Source: Aralia elata
Lineage: Eukaryota; Streptophyta; Magnoliopsida; Apiales; Araliaceae
Direction: 5' to 3'
Length of the DNA: 64,000 nt
NCBI GenBank assembly: GCA_034770075.1
Contig: JAVJAP010000027.1
Span: 124,001 to 188,000 of the forward strand
In this document: piece after piece, positions 34,607-46,607 of the stretch
Position numbering within the stretch: the first letter of the stretch is position 1
Layout of the letters: every line of letters begins with the position of its first letter
The notes under the pieces: model-generated
Told to the model about the DNA's origin: nothing
What the model saw: the letters and a program-made list of their open reading frames with translations, nothing else
Database searches by the model: none
Translations under genes and position numbers: made by a program

Positions 34607-37600
34607 GATCTTTAAATACCCGGATCCGGTCATCACGATCCAATACAAACATTCACCTCTAACAACATATGGTAACTAAAATGCGGAATAAAATAAACAT
34701 ACGTTGTTCATTACAAGGTGTTACTAGTCCCAGAATACAAATAACCTTAAACACATACACAATCCGTACCCTAATAACTATCAGGGATTAAATTACATTA
34801 CAGTAATTAACTACACATAATTTTATTTTCTGCTACATGAAGTCTATCACTTCATCTTTTCCTTCCCTTTGTTCTTCCTTGACGTCTCGGGTTTAGCTGC
34901 AATGAGATCATGATATAGCAAGAATGAGCAACGAGTTTTGCCCAGCAAGTTTTATAAAGTATGACAATAAGGATATATCATGATGAAGGGATATTAAGGA
35001 ATTTCAACATTTGAAAAATCAGAAGCAAGAACAATAATTGCTTTTAGAACAATTGATAGTCAAATAGACTTTGAACGATAACTTCCAAAGGAGTCAATGG
35101 CTGGTTGACCCTCTGGTTACTGGCTACAGAATAACTTACTTGAGGGGATCAGCCTCGCGTACCCTATGTATATGCATAACATTTAATTCTGCTATTTGTA
35201 CCTTATATACGGTACGTGGGGTACTCCCTTGTAAATAAAGGGGTGTTCATACAGTCTAAGAATCCTTACCATTGATTGGTTCAGATAGCTTTTATAAATT
35301 CTCACATATTTGTCTGACCGAACAAGGGTTCAGACTTAACCATGAATGGTTTATAAATTCCTGAATTTAAATATACGAATTTCAAATGCACGAGTGCGAA
35401 TGTCAATAAATATACAGATGTGGAATAATCTTGAAAGTAATTAGACCACTTAAGGCATGCTTGGAGATAAAAACTCAAGCTTAAAGAATAACTTGCAACA
35501 ATATATATATACCTGTTTGCACGAATTAAAACAGTGCATAAGGTTTAGGAATTTACTCAATGTAAAAGTTGAGTAAGGAAGAACTTGCATTCAATATACT
35601 GAAAGAATGAAGTTAGGGGACTTGCCTGTTTGCTCAGCTACAATTAAATCCTAGCTTTAATTAATTGATCTTGAGTGACCTATCATTGGATAAAGTCGAC
35701 TTATCAATTAATGTGGCATTGCTATATATTGGCACACCTCACTATACCATTTATCTAACAGGTAGCACTTCACCAGCTACATTTAATTACTATTTAACAT
35801 TAGATAAATAGAAATTAATAATCTTTAGCTATTAAATTGGTGGTAGCTAATCATGATTACTTATTCTTTGGTTTCCCGGATTTATTACCCTTATCTGTCC
35901 CTGAACATGGTTTAACAACCTTTATTTATTACGATAATAATTATTTCATTACCTTTAGTCATACTTAATTATTATCAATTATTATTTGGATAACAATTAA
36001 ATATTTATTATCTTATTTATTATTTATTGATAAATAATAAGTAACTATTTATTAACTTTACTTATACTTAATTATCAAATAATCATTAAATATTTATTAC
36101 CTTTATTTATTATTTATCGATAAATAATAAATAATTATTTGTTAACCTCACTCATACTTAATTATCATTTAATATTAAATAATAATTAAATATTTACTAT
36201 CTTTATTTATTATTTAAGGTTAAATAATAAATAATCATTTTATTAACTATATTCATACTTAATTAACAATTAAATATTTATTATCTTTATTTATTATTTA
36301 TTGATAAATAATAAATAATTATTTATTAACTTTACTTATACTTAATTATTATTTAATTAAATAATAATTAAGTATTTATTATCTTTATTTATTAAATAAT
36401 AAATAATTATTTTGTTAACTTATTCATGCTTAATTAATATTTATTAATAATTAAATAATAATAAATAATTACTTTATGGATTTTATTTAATTATTATTCA
36501 TTAAATAATAATTAACATTTAGTATCCTTATTTATTATTTAAGGATAAATAATTACATTACTAGGTTTATTTAAGAATAAACAATAAAGAATTGAATTAT
36601 TAATTATTAATTAGATAATAATTGAATATTTATTATCTTTATTTATTATTCATTGATAAATAATAAATAATTATTTTATTAACTTTATTAATTATTATTT
36701 AATATTAATTAAATAATAGTTAAATATTTATAGTCTTTATTTATTGGGTATTGGTAAAGAGTAGGAATTATCTCATTAATCCTTATTATTATTTAATATT
36801 AACTAAATAATAATTTAGAACTTATTATTTTGTTTATCATTTATGGATAAATCATTATTAATAACTTATCATTTATCAACCGATTTCCCAGCCAGCAATA
36901 TTTCACTAATTTATAGACCTAATGAAACCTGAGTTTAGCTGGTTACTGAATCAACAGAATGGCCAACACTAACAAGTTGGTTCTCAAAGACATTTTGACA
37001 AACACATGGTGGGCAATCCCAACATTCGACAGTGGCCAATGTTTAGTTCAAACCAAGTTGCCAGGACCTGAAGTCCTTCGAAATACAGAGTTTCAAAACG
37101 AAAAAAAAAAAAAAAATAATCAACCCAATACAAATTTCTCAAGTCAAAACCAAACCACAAACGAAAGAAATCCAATACCAGATTCTTATTCACAATGAAC
37201 CAACAAAATATAATACAGTCTTGTAAACCTAAACAAGAACAACATAATACCAGTTTTCTCCGGATCAAAACAAACCCACAATTGACAGTACCAATTTGAT
37301 TATGAAAGAGGGGAATTTATTCAAAGCCAATTAAGAACTATCACAGTGGTACAAGATCAACACAACACAATATTATTGTATGTTTAAATCCCAAAATAGT
37401 ACAGTCCCAAACAGGGGAACCATACAATCCAAATCACAGAAGAAGGAAAATGAACTAACTAAATCATTACATCTCATATACCTTCCTGCCGACCGATTTG
37501 CTTGTCGCCTTCTTCTCCCAAAATAATCGACGAATCTAGCGGGAATTCGAACTCAATTCTCTGTTCTCTCTTCTCACAGTGACCGTTTCTTGCTCTAATT

Positions 37601-38664
37601 TGGAACCCTAATTCTCCCTAAGTTTGTATATACTTTACTCCTAATTTGGGACTCACAAGAACAAAGTAAGAATCGGCAGCTTCTAGGTTGGGGTCTCAAT
37701 TTATAGGGCAGTGTTTGCCCAATTTGTGGTTAATACCCTAATTGCTTCGGACAATACCTGAAGGTTTGAGGAGAAACTGGCTATCGACCGTTTCACATCA
37801 ACCCAGCTGCGATTTCGCCGGCAGGACCTCGAGCATCGTACCTTCCACCGGTCAAATCGCCGCGCTTGCAAATCCTTTGGTCTGGTCGCTAGCCACTCGT
37901 TCACCCGCCTCGATTCTCGTATAGCTACCGGTCACTGCCCCGTTTCCCCGTCTATTGCCGACGATTGACACCCTCACCCTCTTCCATTGCGTCTGATTGG
38001 AAGTTTTGGTTTTGACTGATTGAGGGGTTAGGGATTATCTGAGATGAGAGATTTGGTTCTCTCTCAAATAACTCTACCGATTGAATTTGGTTTCCCCAAA
38101 TTTCATACCGGTTGTCCAAACGGATACAAGTCGGCTATAAGAAAAGAAACGGGTTTGGCTCGGCTGGAATGATTTTGGGCTCAACCCAAATATGGTTGGG
38201 CCGGTTGGTTTAAATTAAGGAGGCGGCCCAATAAGAATTAAATTGAAAAGAAGATTTGGACTCAAATTAGAACTATATAAAAGCAATGGGCCAAGAAAAT
38301 TTTCCCAAATTAAATTAACCACTAAGAAATTCTAATATTCTAATTTAAATAACCAAACTAATTAATTAATTATTTAAAATATTTATTTTAACCAAAATTC
38401 TTTATTCGAATTGTTTAATCCGATAATGATAAAATTATTTATTAACTTCCCAAATTTTCTTGCAATTAAATTCTTAGGGTTAACCCACTAATTTATTTAA
38501 CTATCAGTGAATCCCTTCAATGCACCGAAAATTATTGGACCACGTATTTATATAATTAAATATTAATACCCACATAGATCCAATTAAATTCGTTAAATTA
38601 AATAAAACGAATTTCATACGTTAAAATAAATTGTATAGGATTTTAAAAATTCCTGGGCATTACA
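34607..38664 (-). repeat. J: long chromovirus (Tekay-type) LTR, left end clipped
   Basis: About 4.06 kb, homologous to the F LTR at 57704-61604: shared AAATACCCGGATC start, GATCAGCCTCGCGTACCC block (about 35149), AT-rich array and end CTGGGCATTACA. The first roughly 20 bp of the F-type terminus are missing at the left. TATA on the minus strand at 37698-37705. The right end is not followed by a PPT, so it is an outer boundary inserted into, or fused to, the coiled-coil frame. No TSD partner for CATAC was found. Confidence 0.82.
35930..36850. repeat. AT-rich tandem array in LTR J
   Basis: Roughly eight or nine diverged units of about 100-115 bp, each with AATAATTAAATATTTATTAT and TTTATTTATTATTTA-like parts that are self-complementary. 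LTR F has only about three units (59330-59620). Confidence 0.8.
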
Positions 38665-39129
38665 CATACCGTAGACCAAGAACAGGTAGATCCGGTGGAA
38701 GAAGCGGTAGAGCAGGAAGTGATGCTAGATACCCCCAAGGATGAATTGATCGGCGACCTAATAGCCAGGAACCATGAGTTAGAAGAGAGAATTGCCCAAT
38801 TGGAGGAAGAAAACCAGACCCATCAGCATATGGAGCAACAGTATAGAGATGCAGCTCATCAGGCTCAGGGGCAGTCGGTTGAGTTGAGTGGAAGGCTGGA
38901 GCTAGCAGAGTTACAACTAGAAATAGTGCAAGTAGAGAATCAAGCTCTGAGGTTTGAGTTTGATTTAGAGATAACCGATAAGATAAGGGTGGAGGATGCG
39001 TGGGTTGACGTAGCTAGGAAAGTTGACCAGCTAAAGAAGGAATTAGAAGCCAAAGAGGTCAGGATCGAGTCCTTGGGGCGGGCATTAGATGCAGCATATG
39101 CGAGTCCCAGTATTGGAGATAGGAGGTAG
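38665..39129 (+). CDS. Coiled-coil protein fragment, unknown
   Basis: An open frame of 154 residues runs from the LTR J boundary to TAG at 39127-39129. The upstream end is not a start codon but the J junction (first residues HTVDQEQVDP), so the N terminus is lost. Residues about 25-145 are rich in Glu, Gln, Leu and Arg with heptad-like spacing (for example LEERIAQLEEEN, LKKELEAKEVRIESL), predicting a long coiled coil. There is no zinc knuckle, protease, RT, IN or chromodomain motif. Base composition is richer in G and C than the LTRs on both sides. It may be the last exon of a host gene hit by J, or an accessory ORF of a non-autonomous retroelement. I do not recognise the family. Confidence 0.5.
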   Translation, partial: HTVDQEQVDPVEEAVEQEVMLDTPKDELIGDLIARNHELEERIAQLEEENQTHQHMEQQYRDAAHQAQGQSVELSGRLELAELQLEIVQVENQALRFEFDLEITDKIRVEDAWVDVARKVDQLKKELEAKEVRIESLGRALDAAYASPSIGDRR

Positions 39130-39459
39130 CATTTTGAGGTCGGTGAGTCGAGCCGTTCTGTTCGATGCCGAGTGGATGAAGATGCACTTCAGGAGCAGAA
39201 GCAGGAGCATGTCCATGTTAAGGTGGCTCAGCCAGATAGTCAGTGATGTGTTGGTATAGTTGTTATGTATATAGATGCATTAGTACCCCTTTTGTTTATT
39301 AGGGTTATGTATGATGTAAAACTCAGGTAGTGAAAGGTAGTATGTAATTAGGATGTATCCCCAACTTATGTGTATAAGGGAGTATATCTTTTAGTAGACC
39401 CCTCTTTTGATGTTAAAAATGGGGTAACCAGCATTTATAAAAATATGCCAGGCATATAA
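39130..39459 (+). other. Region downstream of the coiled-coil frame
   Basis: Non-coding, with T-rich stretches compatible with a 3' untranslated region. It ends where the Copia-D LTR begins. No repeat structure is visible. Confidence 0.35.
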
Positions 39460-41265
39460 CGAAAGTAGTATGCACACACGCCAATCATATTTGATATGAT
39501 GTAGCATATACTTTGTAATCTTATTCATTTATTAATAAAAGAATTGACTTTCTTAAAAGGCATTTTATATTATCTACATAGTGCTGTTATATATTAAATG
39601 TGATAAACCCATAGTTTTGAGCAATGCTTTTAGAATCATGATGGTGATCATGCTAATGAGATATAAATTCAAGATAGCTCACAAACTAAAATTATTCCTA
39701 ATCGTTGGATTACTAAATTGGGGATTAGTGAATCTGGATAGATTAGTACATACGTTGCTTGCTCTTAGGAAGAGGATGATTGATCTCATAATCATTTGTG
39801 TGGAGAACTAAAGCAAGTATGTAGGTGCTTATTGGAGAATAAGTTCACTGAACGTGACTCGCTAAGGAATACCTAATGGAGTTTTACTCGCCTGTCAATA
39901 GGAATTCCTCTAGTGATAGTAGTACAAGTGATCCTTGGACTTGAGATCATCATAGTATCTTGTGTATGATGAGTTATACTTTGACATATCCCTTAAGACC
40001 TTTAGGGTATATCAAAGGGTATGATTGGGTATAATAAGTTGTACATGGAGATAGGTGAATGATCAACAAAGAATCTACCACGTCTAGTAAAAGATGTGAA
40101 TGTCCTATGTGATTCGATTAATGACAACTCAGTAGTCCTTGGCCAAGGCAGAATGAAATTAGAAAGGAGTTTCTAATTTGCATTAATCAGAGTTGTGCAT
40201 TTGAGAATCGAAATACATATAATTAAATAAAATAAGACTTGACAGTAAATCCATGTCTTATATTTAATTGGGACATTGTATGGTAGAAGGATTGAATTGT
40301 ACGGTTCTTTTGTGATTAATGTTGAAATCTATATTATCGGGAAAGTCGTCGATCGCTAAGGGGGCTTACCCTTATTGTAGAATAAATATTATTTATTTAA
40401 ATGAATTAAATAGTTTAATTTATTTATTTAAATAAGATTAGAATTGTTCTAATTGATTTATTCACAACCTGTTTAATATGGAGAACCTAAAGGGCCACAC
40501 CGCAAAAGGAAAAAATATTTATTTAAGAAGTAAATGGCATAATTGTAATAATAAGTTAAGTGTATTTAATTTACTCTATAGGGATAGAATAAATTAAATA
40601 GCTTAATATTTATTATTTAATATTTTAGAAATAATAAATATAAATTAATAAGAGGAGTCTTATTATTATTATTACTTTTACTATTATTTAATTTCTAATA
40701 GTGATTGTGAATTAATTAATATAAGTACTCTCCCATGGATTCCTAATTGGATTAGGAGCATTATTAATTAAAGGAGTTTAATTATAATACAAACCCTAAT
40801 CCTAAATTGTTTAGGGAAGGGTTATTCCTACATCTATAAATAAGAAGGGTCTTATCATAGATTAGGGTTACACACTCTTGCATTAGATTGTGGAGAGTAC
40901 TTGCAATTTCTATAGAGATAGAAACTAGGGTTTTGCCAAACACCCAACTTCTTGAATACTTGTTCTTCCTTGGTGGATCACCTCTAGAGGCCAAACACTT
41001 GGGTGGCTGACGTTGATCAAAGGAAGGAATCACACCGTAGCATTCGAGGAGAACACGAAGGACTAGGAGTTGAACTTGTACCCGAGAAAGCTTTGTTCTA
41101 CGAGGGTATAATTTCTTATTCTCTTTCTCTTTCGTTTATATCGTTAATTGAGCACATTGATCGATCATGGTGATGGTTTGTATAAAATTTTAAAATCCGT
41201 TTTATCGCACTTCCGCTCTATTTATGTAATTTGATTGCATGCTCGCGTTATATACAAACCTAACA
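39460..41265 (+). repeat. Copia-D 5' LTR
   Basis: 1806 bp. TATA box TATAAATA at 40835-40842. It is more diverged from Copia-2 than the Copia-2 LTRs are from each other. Confidence 0.93.
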
Positions 41266-41266
41266 G

Positions 41267-41279
41267 TGGTATCAGAGCC
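41267..41279 (+). promoter_or_regulatory. Copia-D primer binding site
   Basis: TGGTATCAGAGCC, canonical. Confidence 0.93.
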
Positions 41280-41374
41280 TAATCATGTGCTAATTATCGA
41301 TCTTGATGATTCCATGTATGAATTGATATGCGATATGATCGGATTTTGGGCTGAAGAAAATTTTTTCTGAATCT

Positions 41375-41500
41375 GCGTCGCGACGCGGCCGCGCCGCTTC
41401 CAGTTCATTCTGGAGCGCGGCCGCGCCCTAACCCAGAAAACGTTTCTGGGGGTGCAGCGCGGCCGCGCCGCTCCTAGTTCAAATTGGAGCGCGGCCGCGC
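41375..41500. repeat. GC palindrome block in the Copia-D leader
   Basis: GCGTCGCGACGC (41375-41386) overlaps CGCGGCCGCG (41385-41394). GCGCGGCCGCGC is exact at 41415-41426, 41457-41468 and 41489-41500. The palindromes are more perfect than the flanking leader is conserved. Confidence 0.93.
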
Positions 41501-41961
41501 CGGTGTCCAGACTTTGAAATTTTTTTGTTTTTCTCAATTAAAATAAATGGTTTATTTAATTAATAAAAGTTTAAAATAAAAGAGTTTATTTTATCTGGAA
41601 TAGGATTTCAGATTGCTAAAATTAAAGGAGTTTAATTTGGATTTGGTTTTTGATTAAAATAAAAGAGTTTATTTTGTTTCAAAACTAAATATTAGTAAAA
41701 CGTTTGCCCATTAATTGATATCAATGAATATATGGAATGGTTTTATTATTCATGGGATGAATGTTATTTATTGATACATATAGAGATATGTATGATAATA
41801 AATAGGGATTGATTATGGACTGTTGACCAATGTGTGATTGGATTTATTTTAGTGGATGCTTGAATGTATGGGTTTTTATAAATGGGGTCTGCGTACCTCG
41901 TTTTCTCTAATTTTTCTTAATGTAAATTCTATCTCCCTCCTATGTACTTCCCCTTGACTGC

Positions 41962-43910
41962 TGTCGACGCCGGTTTTTTCTTTTCCTATTTTTGCCTTTT
42001 GATTGAATGATGTTTCGGAAAAGATCGGCACTAATGTCGACGGGGTTTTGAAAGATCATTTTTTATGATGAGCCAATTAACCAGAGTCGCCAGTTGGTAT
42101 ACTTGAAATGGATGTACCAACTCATCCGAGTTTTCGTTTTTTTATAAATCGCTGGCTCATATGTGACTCCGAATTAATTGGTCTGCGAACCGACATTCAT
42201 AGAGTTCGGGGGCTTGCTTAAGCGAGGGGAAGGTGTTAGGCACCCCCCGACTTTCGTGAAACACGGTTACCGCAATCTTGATGCTTTTCCTATCCTTTAA
42301 TTCTTGAATGTGTGTGTGTATGTGCGCGTGTGTGTGTGTGTGTGCCTATGTGAATGTCGTGGTGAGTTTTGCATGAAGAAACCATCTGGGTTTTGATGAA
42401 AAGTCGTGCTTTCTTTTGAGAATACTTTAGAATGTCATTTGGCTTAATGAGAAAGCTTTATGAGAAAGGTTTGATTTTAATTGTCAAAAACTTATGACAT
42501 TTTCATTAGGTATCGTTTTGGCAAAAACAAGAGTTTTCTAAACCTTCGTCAAAATAGGAATCGAGATCTATACGTTGCTTTCGTAAATAGCATGATGGGC
42601 AACTTCTAGGATCTCTTTAACCCTATGCACAAAGATTTAATAAAACGTTACTTATTTTTATAAAATCATTTTTTGTGACGTTTGAAAACGATTTTTTGTC
42701 TTTAGCCTTCTCGTTAAATAGGAATCAACATTCATTAGCATTTCCAAATTTTAGCCTCGTGATGCTAATAACCTAGTTTGATTGATTTTATGAAAATCTT
42801 ATCGTTTAGCTTTGAAATCAATTTCATGTCATAAATCAAATCAAGCATTAAAATGCGTTGGGGCTACTCATGGGCATGTAAGCCATCAAAATAACCCCGA
42901 ACGCCCACAATCGCATACTTTCACTATGATGGGGCCTTAAACTCGATTCTCGCCTTGGCGTCGTTTTAAGGCCCGACGATTACATACTTACAATGAAGAC
43001 TACATCGTTCCTACTACATGTATCAAAAGATGTCCATCATCGGATTTGGACCACGGGGTCGCGTTCCTAGGCTCACATCCAAAATTGCACACACCCACAA
43101 TATCCTAAAATAGCAATCTATGCACGATACATCATTATAATGAGCTAAAGATTACATCAAACGGATATCATCGGGCTATTAGGGGGAATTTCGTTCCAAT
43201 GAGACCCTCACTAATAGTCCCTAATCCATGGCTCCACAATAACATGTAAGAAAAAATTACATTTAAGGTAATTCGGATGACAAAAAGCTTAACAAAAATG
43301 GTATAACATAATGCTATAACAAAGGGTTTTTCACCTTGAAAATGATCCTCACAATATGTATGAACTTGTATATTGAGTAGAGTAGATAATATATGATATA
43401 TAATCTCACAAAATGGATACAATTCCTCACTATTTTCTCTCTTTTCTCTCTTGATTTCCTCTTCTTTTCTGCTGTTTTCTTCTTCTTTTTTCGAGCTGCT
43501 GCCGCCTCCTCTCCTCCTTCTGTTTCTAGATGAAAACTGACCTGATAAGGGGTTGCCCTAGGCAGCAGCAGATTGATCTGCAGCTGGCCTTGGTTTTCCC
43601 CCGCTCGAGTCCCGTGCTGTTGGCTGTGCTGATTTTCTCGTTTTCCATACTTCACTTCGATTCTCGTGTCGTACCGTTGGTTTTCGCTGAAAGGCTTGCA
43701 TTTTGCAGTCCGGGAACCACTGGGAAAAGTGCCACATCATTCATGGGTGCTTGCTTCGCCCGTTGTCGTGTCAGCCTTGATCGCAAGTCGTCGTGGTGGC
43801 TTTGAGTGTTCGCACTTATGTCCACCTTCCGTCTCGTAGGCTGGGTTTAATTGACGATTTTTCCCTCCTGTCAAGGTTAGTCTAGGAAACGCAAAATTTG
43901 GGTGTCTACA
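41962..43910 (-). repeat. G 3' LTR
   Basis: TGTCGACGCC...GGGTGTCTACA on the plus strand. It contains a (TG)n run (42308-42344), a PBS-like CAGAGTCGCCA (42082-42092) and an imperfect palindrome around AGATTGATCT (43563-43586). Its first 60 bp and its region at about 43480-43700 differ clearly from the other LTR. Confidence 0.93.
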
Positions 43911-43923
43911 GCTGCCCCTCTTT
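43911..43923 (-). promoter_or_regulatory. G polypurine tract
   Basis: AAAGAGGGGCAGC on the minus strand, directly before the LTR start TGTAGACACCC. Confidence 0.85.
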
Positions 43924-44109
43924 ATCATGTTTATGAAATGTTAAATGAAATGAACAAGATAAAGAAATAGACACCCGATGCATGAATGACAGTGCACAAG
44001 AATGACAATACATAGATGATGCAACACATACAACTTACGATGCGACGCCAGATATAAAGCATGCAAAACATTTATAAAGGTGTTAATACATCAATCCCTG
44101 ACCGCATTT

Positions 44110-44953
44110 GTTAGTTGTCGGGTTTCGTCTTCTAATCGACCGTCTCGTAATCGCCGGGTCTCGTATCTGGTCGATCATCTTGTCGGGGCCGGGTCTCGTC
44201 GCCGGTCACCCATCTCGTAACCGCCGGGTATCGTCGCCGGTTGGTTGTCTTGTCGGGGCCGGATATCGTCGTCGGTCACCCATCTCGTAACCGCCGGGTA
44301 TCGTCGCCGGTCGATTGTCTTGTCGGGGCTGGGTATCGTCGCCGGTCACCCATCTCGTAACCGCCGGGTATCGTCGCCGGTCGATTATCTTGTCGGGGCC
44401 GGGTATCGTCGCCGGTCACCCATCTCGTAACCGCCGGGTATCGTCGCCGGTCGGTTGTCTTGTCGGGGCCTGGTATCGTCGCCGGTCACCCATCTCGTAA
44501 CCACCGGGTATCGTCGCCGGTTGGTTGTCTTGTCGGGGCCGGGTATCGTCGCCGGTCACCCATCTCGTAACCGCCGGGTATCGTCGCCGGTCGATTGTCT
44601 TGTCGGGGCCGGGTATCGTCGCCGATCACCCATCTCGTAACCGCCGGGTATCGTCGCCGGTCGATTGTCTTGTCGGGGCCGGGTATCGTCGCCGGTCACC
44701 CATCTCATAACTGCCGGGTATCGTCGCCGGTCGATTGTCTTATCGGGGCCGGGTATCGTCGCCGGTCAGCCATCTCGTAACCGCCGGGTATCGTCGCCGG
44801 TCGATTGTCTTGTCGGGGCCGGGTATCGTCGCCGGTCACCCATCTCATAACCACCGGGTATCGTCGTCGGTCGATTGTCTTGTCGGGGCCGGGTATCATC
44901 GCCGGTCACCCATCTCGTAACCGCCGGGTATCGTCGCCGGTCGATTGTCTTGG
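44110..44953. repeat. 70-bp tandem array, about 12 units, made of two 35-bp halves
   Basis: Exact 70-bp period. Each unit has two halves that share CCGGGTATCGTCGCCGGT but differ elsewhere (CGATTGTCTTGT against CACCCATCTCGTAA), so it is a dimeric higher-order repeat. The first unit is the most diverged. Open frames across it are by-products of the repeat. Confidence 0.95.
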
Positions 44954-45395
44954 ATCTCAGCCCTTCCCAGGGTGGTTAGTTGTTTGGATCTCAGCCCTAC
45001 CCAGGGTGTTAGTTGTTTGGATCTCAGCCCTTCCCAGGGTGTTAGTATTTGGATCTCAGCCCTTCCCAGGGTGTTAGTTGTTTGGATCTCAGCCCTTCCC
45101 AGGGTGCTCACCATCTTGTTGTGGTTTGCTTGGATGCCTTCCCAGGTTTGCTTACCACCTTGTTGTGGTTTGCTTGGATGCCTTCCCAGGTTTGCTCACC
45201 ACCTTGTTGTGGTTTGCTTGGATGCCTTCCCAGGTTTACTTACCACCTTATTGTGGTTTGCTTGGATGCCTTCCCAGGTTTACTTCTTGTTTGGATACCA
45301 GCCCTTCCCAGGGGTCATTGATTGGTTGGATATCAGCCCTTCCCAAGGGTCATTGATTGGTTGGATATCAGCCCTTCCCAGGGGTCATTGATTGG
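44950..45395. repeat. Composite array sharing the core TTGGAT...CTTCCCAGG
   Basis: Five 32-34-bp units (from 44950, 44984, 45017, 45050, 45082), then four 44-bp units (from about 45129), then three 35-bp units (from about 45291). All keep TTGGAT and CTTCCCAGG, so they derive from one core by sequential amplification. Confidence 0.9.
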
Positions 45396-46607
45396 ATTTG
45401 AGTGATTTTTTTGAAATGGGATGTGTGATCGGCTTCATGTCCTGGATCTCCTGCCAACATCGTCCACGTACCATGCCGCAAAAGCTATCATAGTCTGATC
45501 ATTCGTGAGGTTGAAAGCGACGTGCTTGTACTTTCCTGAAGATTTTCATTTTGATCGTACCTGTATGCATGAAAAAGATGTTATGCATGATCTGGCAGAT
45601 ATGTTATGGACAGATGCATGTGCACAACATATGTTTTAGATAGAAATGACCCCTGTTCAGTCAAATGATACGATTCGACAGTCGTCGTCGTTTGCCAACA
45701 TTTGATTGGATCACGCCTCGTCGTGCAGTGTAGTTTCTAGACTTCAACATTGGTTTGGTACTCTGCCTGTTCTTGGTCGTCTTCATTTCATCGAGTTGAG
45801 GCAGTCTGTTTCGCTCTCTGTGATGACCGACAGCTATGTTGGGCTCCTTGGCCTTTTGATCATTTCTGACGGCCGATATGTTGTTGTCCCGCATTATATC
45901 ATCCTTGTATATGCTCATGCACGTGGATCATTTGGATGTCGAGGCAGTGATAGTCAGGATTGGGGAGAGGTCCAATGATGGGAGGTTCTGTGCAGCCTCA
46001 GCTTCCTTCCATTTCACGATTCTTAACTACCCCTGCCTTGGCGCGTGTCGCTACCAAGAATTTCTATCGAAAACTCGCGATGTTGACCGTGTTGAGTTAT
46101 TCACAGCTCTGCAAGATCCTGCATATCAGATGACTAACAAATGCCAAAACTTGAAAGCTCGGGCCGTTAGGGTTAGTTTAACACAAAGATATTATAATCT
46201 CGACAAAAATACAGTTAAAGCACATGAAATTGAATATCTGTTGATCGCACAATCTAGCAAGTTGTGAACCGTGAATGTACTAGATTGGAAGTTATTTTCG
46301 ATCCTTCGTGAGTTGATGATTTTCTATTTAACGATTTATGAAATCGTAAGAATACCTTCAAGCATTCATGGTCATTGTACGTGAGTACGGTCGAACTCAA
46401 AAGAACTACCTGCCCTCGTCAAAGATATTCTGTCTCCATTCTTGACAACGTTCTTAGTAGGATTGATGTCATATGACAAGTGCACTGTGCGATGCAGCAT
46501 TCAGTAGGGGTTTCTCTTTCATGACCTTTTGTTTAAGGCCGAGAGTTTTTTCATATTATCTTTTCTCTTTATCAGCCCACTTCACTTGTCTCGTTTTCTT
46601 ATGCTAT
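45396..46607 (-). other. G 3' region, unique stretch
   Basis: No recognisable protein domain on either strand. Short open frames here have no start context or family motif. Between the two repeat-rich zones of element G. Confidence 0.5.

Larger units (their letters stand above)
39460..41961 (+). mobile_element. Copia-D: truncated copia element (5' LTR and leader only)
   Basis: Same family as Copia-1 and Copia-2. The LTR is 39460-41265, the PBS 41267-41279 and the leader runs to 41961, where element G cuts it. The rest is not found on the other side of G, so it was lost or moved. The first LTR base is C in place of T. Confidence 0.9.

Noticed and set aside
43314..43805. Open frames of 91 and 113 codons at the end of the G 3' LTR
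   Set aside because: Low-complexity Lys/Glu-rich or reverse reading of LTR sequence. The matching part of the other LTR does not keep the frames.
44110..44953. Resemblance to a CRISPR array (regular short repeats with intervening sequence)
   Set aside because: Both halves of each 70-bp unit are repeated, there are no unique spacers, no cas genes, and the context is a plant retrotransposon.
44108..45391. Many overlapping open frames of 60-148 codons in the tandem arrays
   Set aside because: They arise because repeat units lack stops and the 70-bp period shifts the frame each unit. No protein family, start context or codon bias supports them.
45661..46267. Open frames of 85-129 codons in the unique part of element G
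   Set aside because: No recognisable motif, frames overlap on both strands, and the position is the known non-coding 3' region of such elements.
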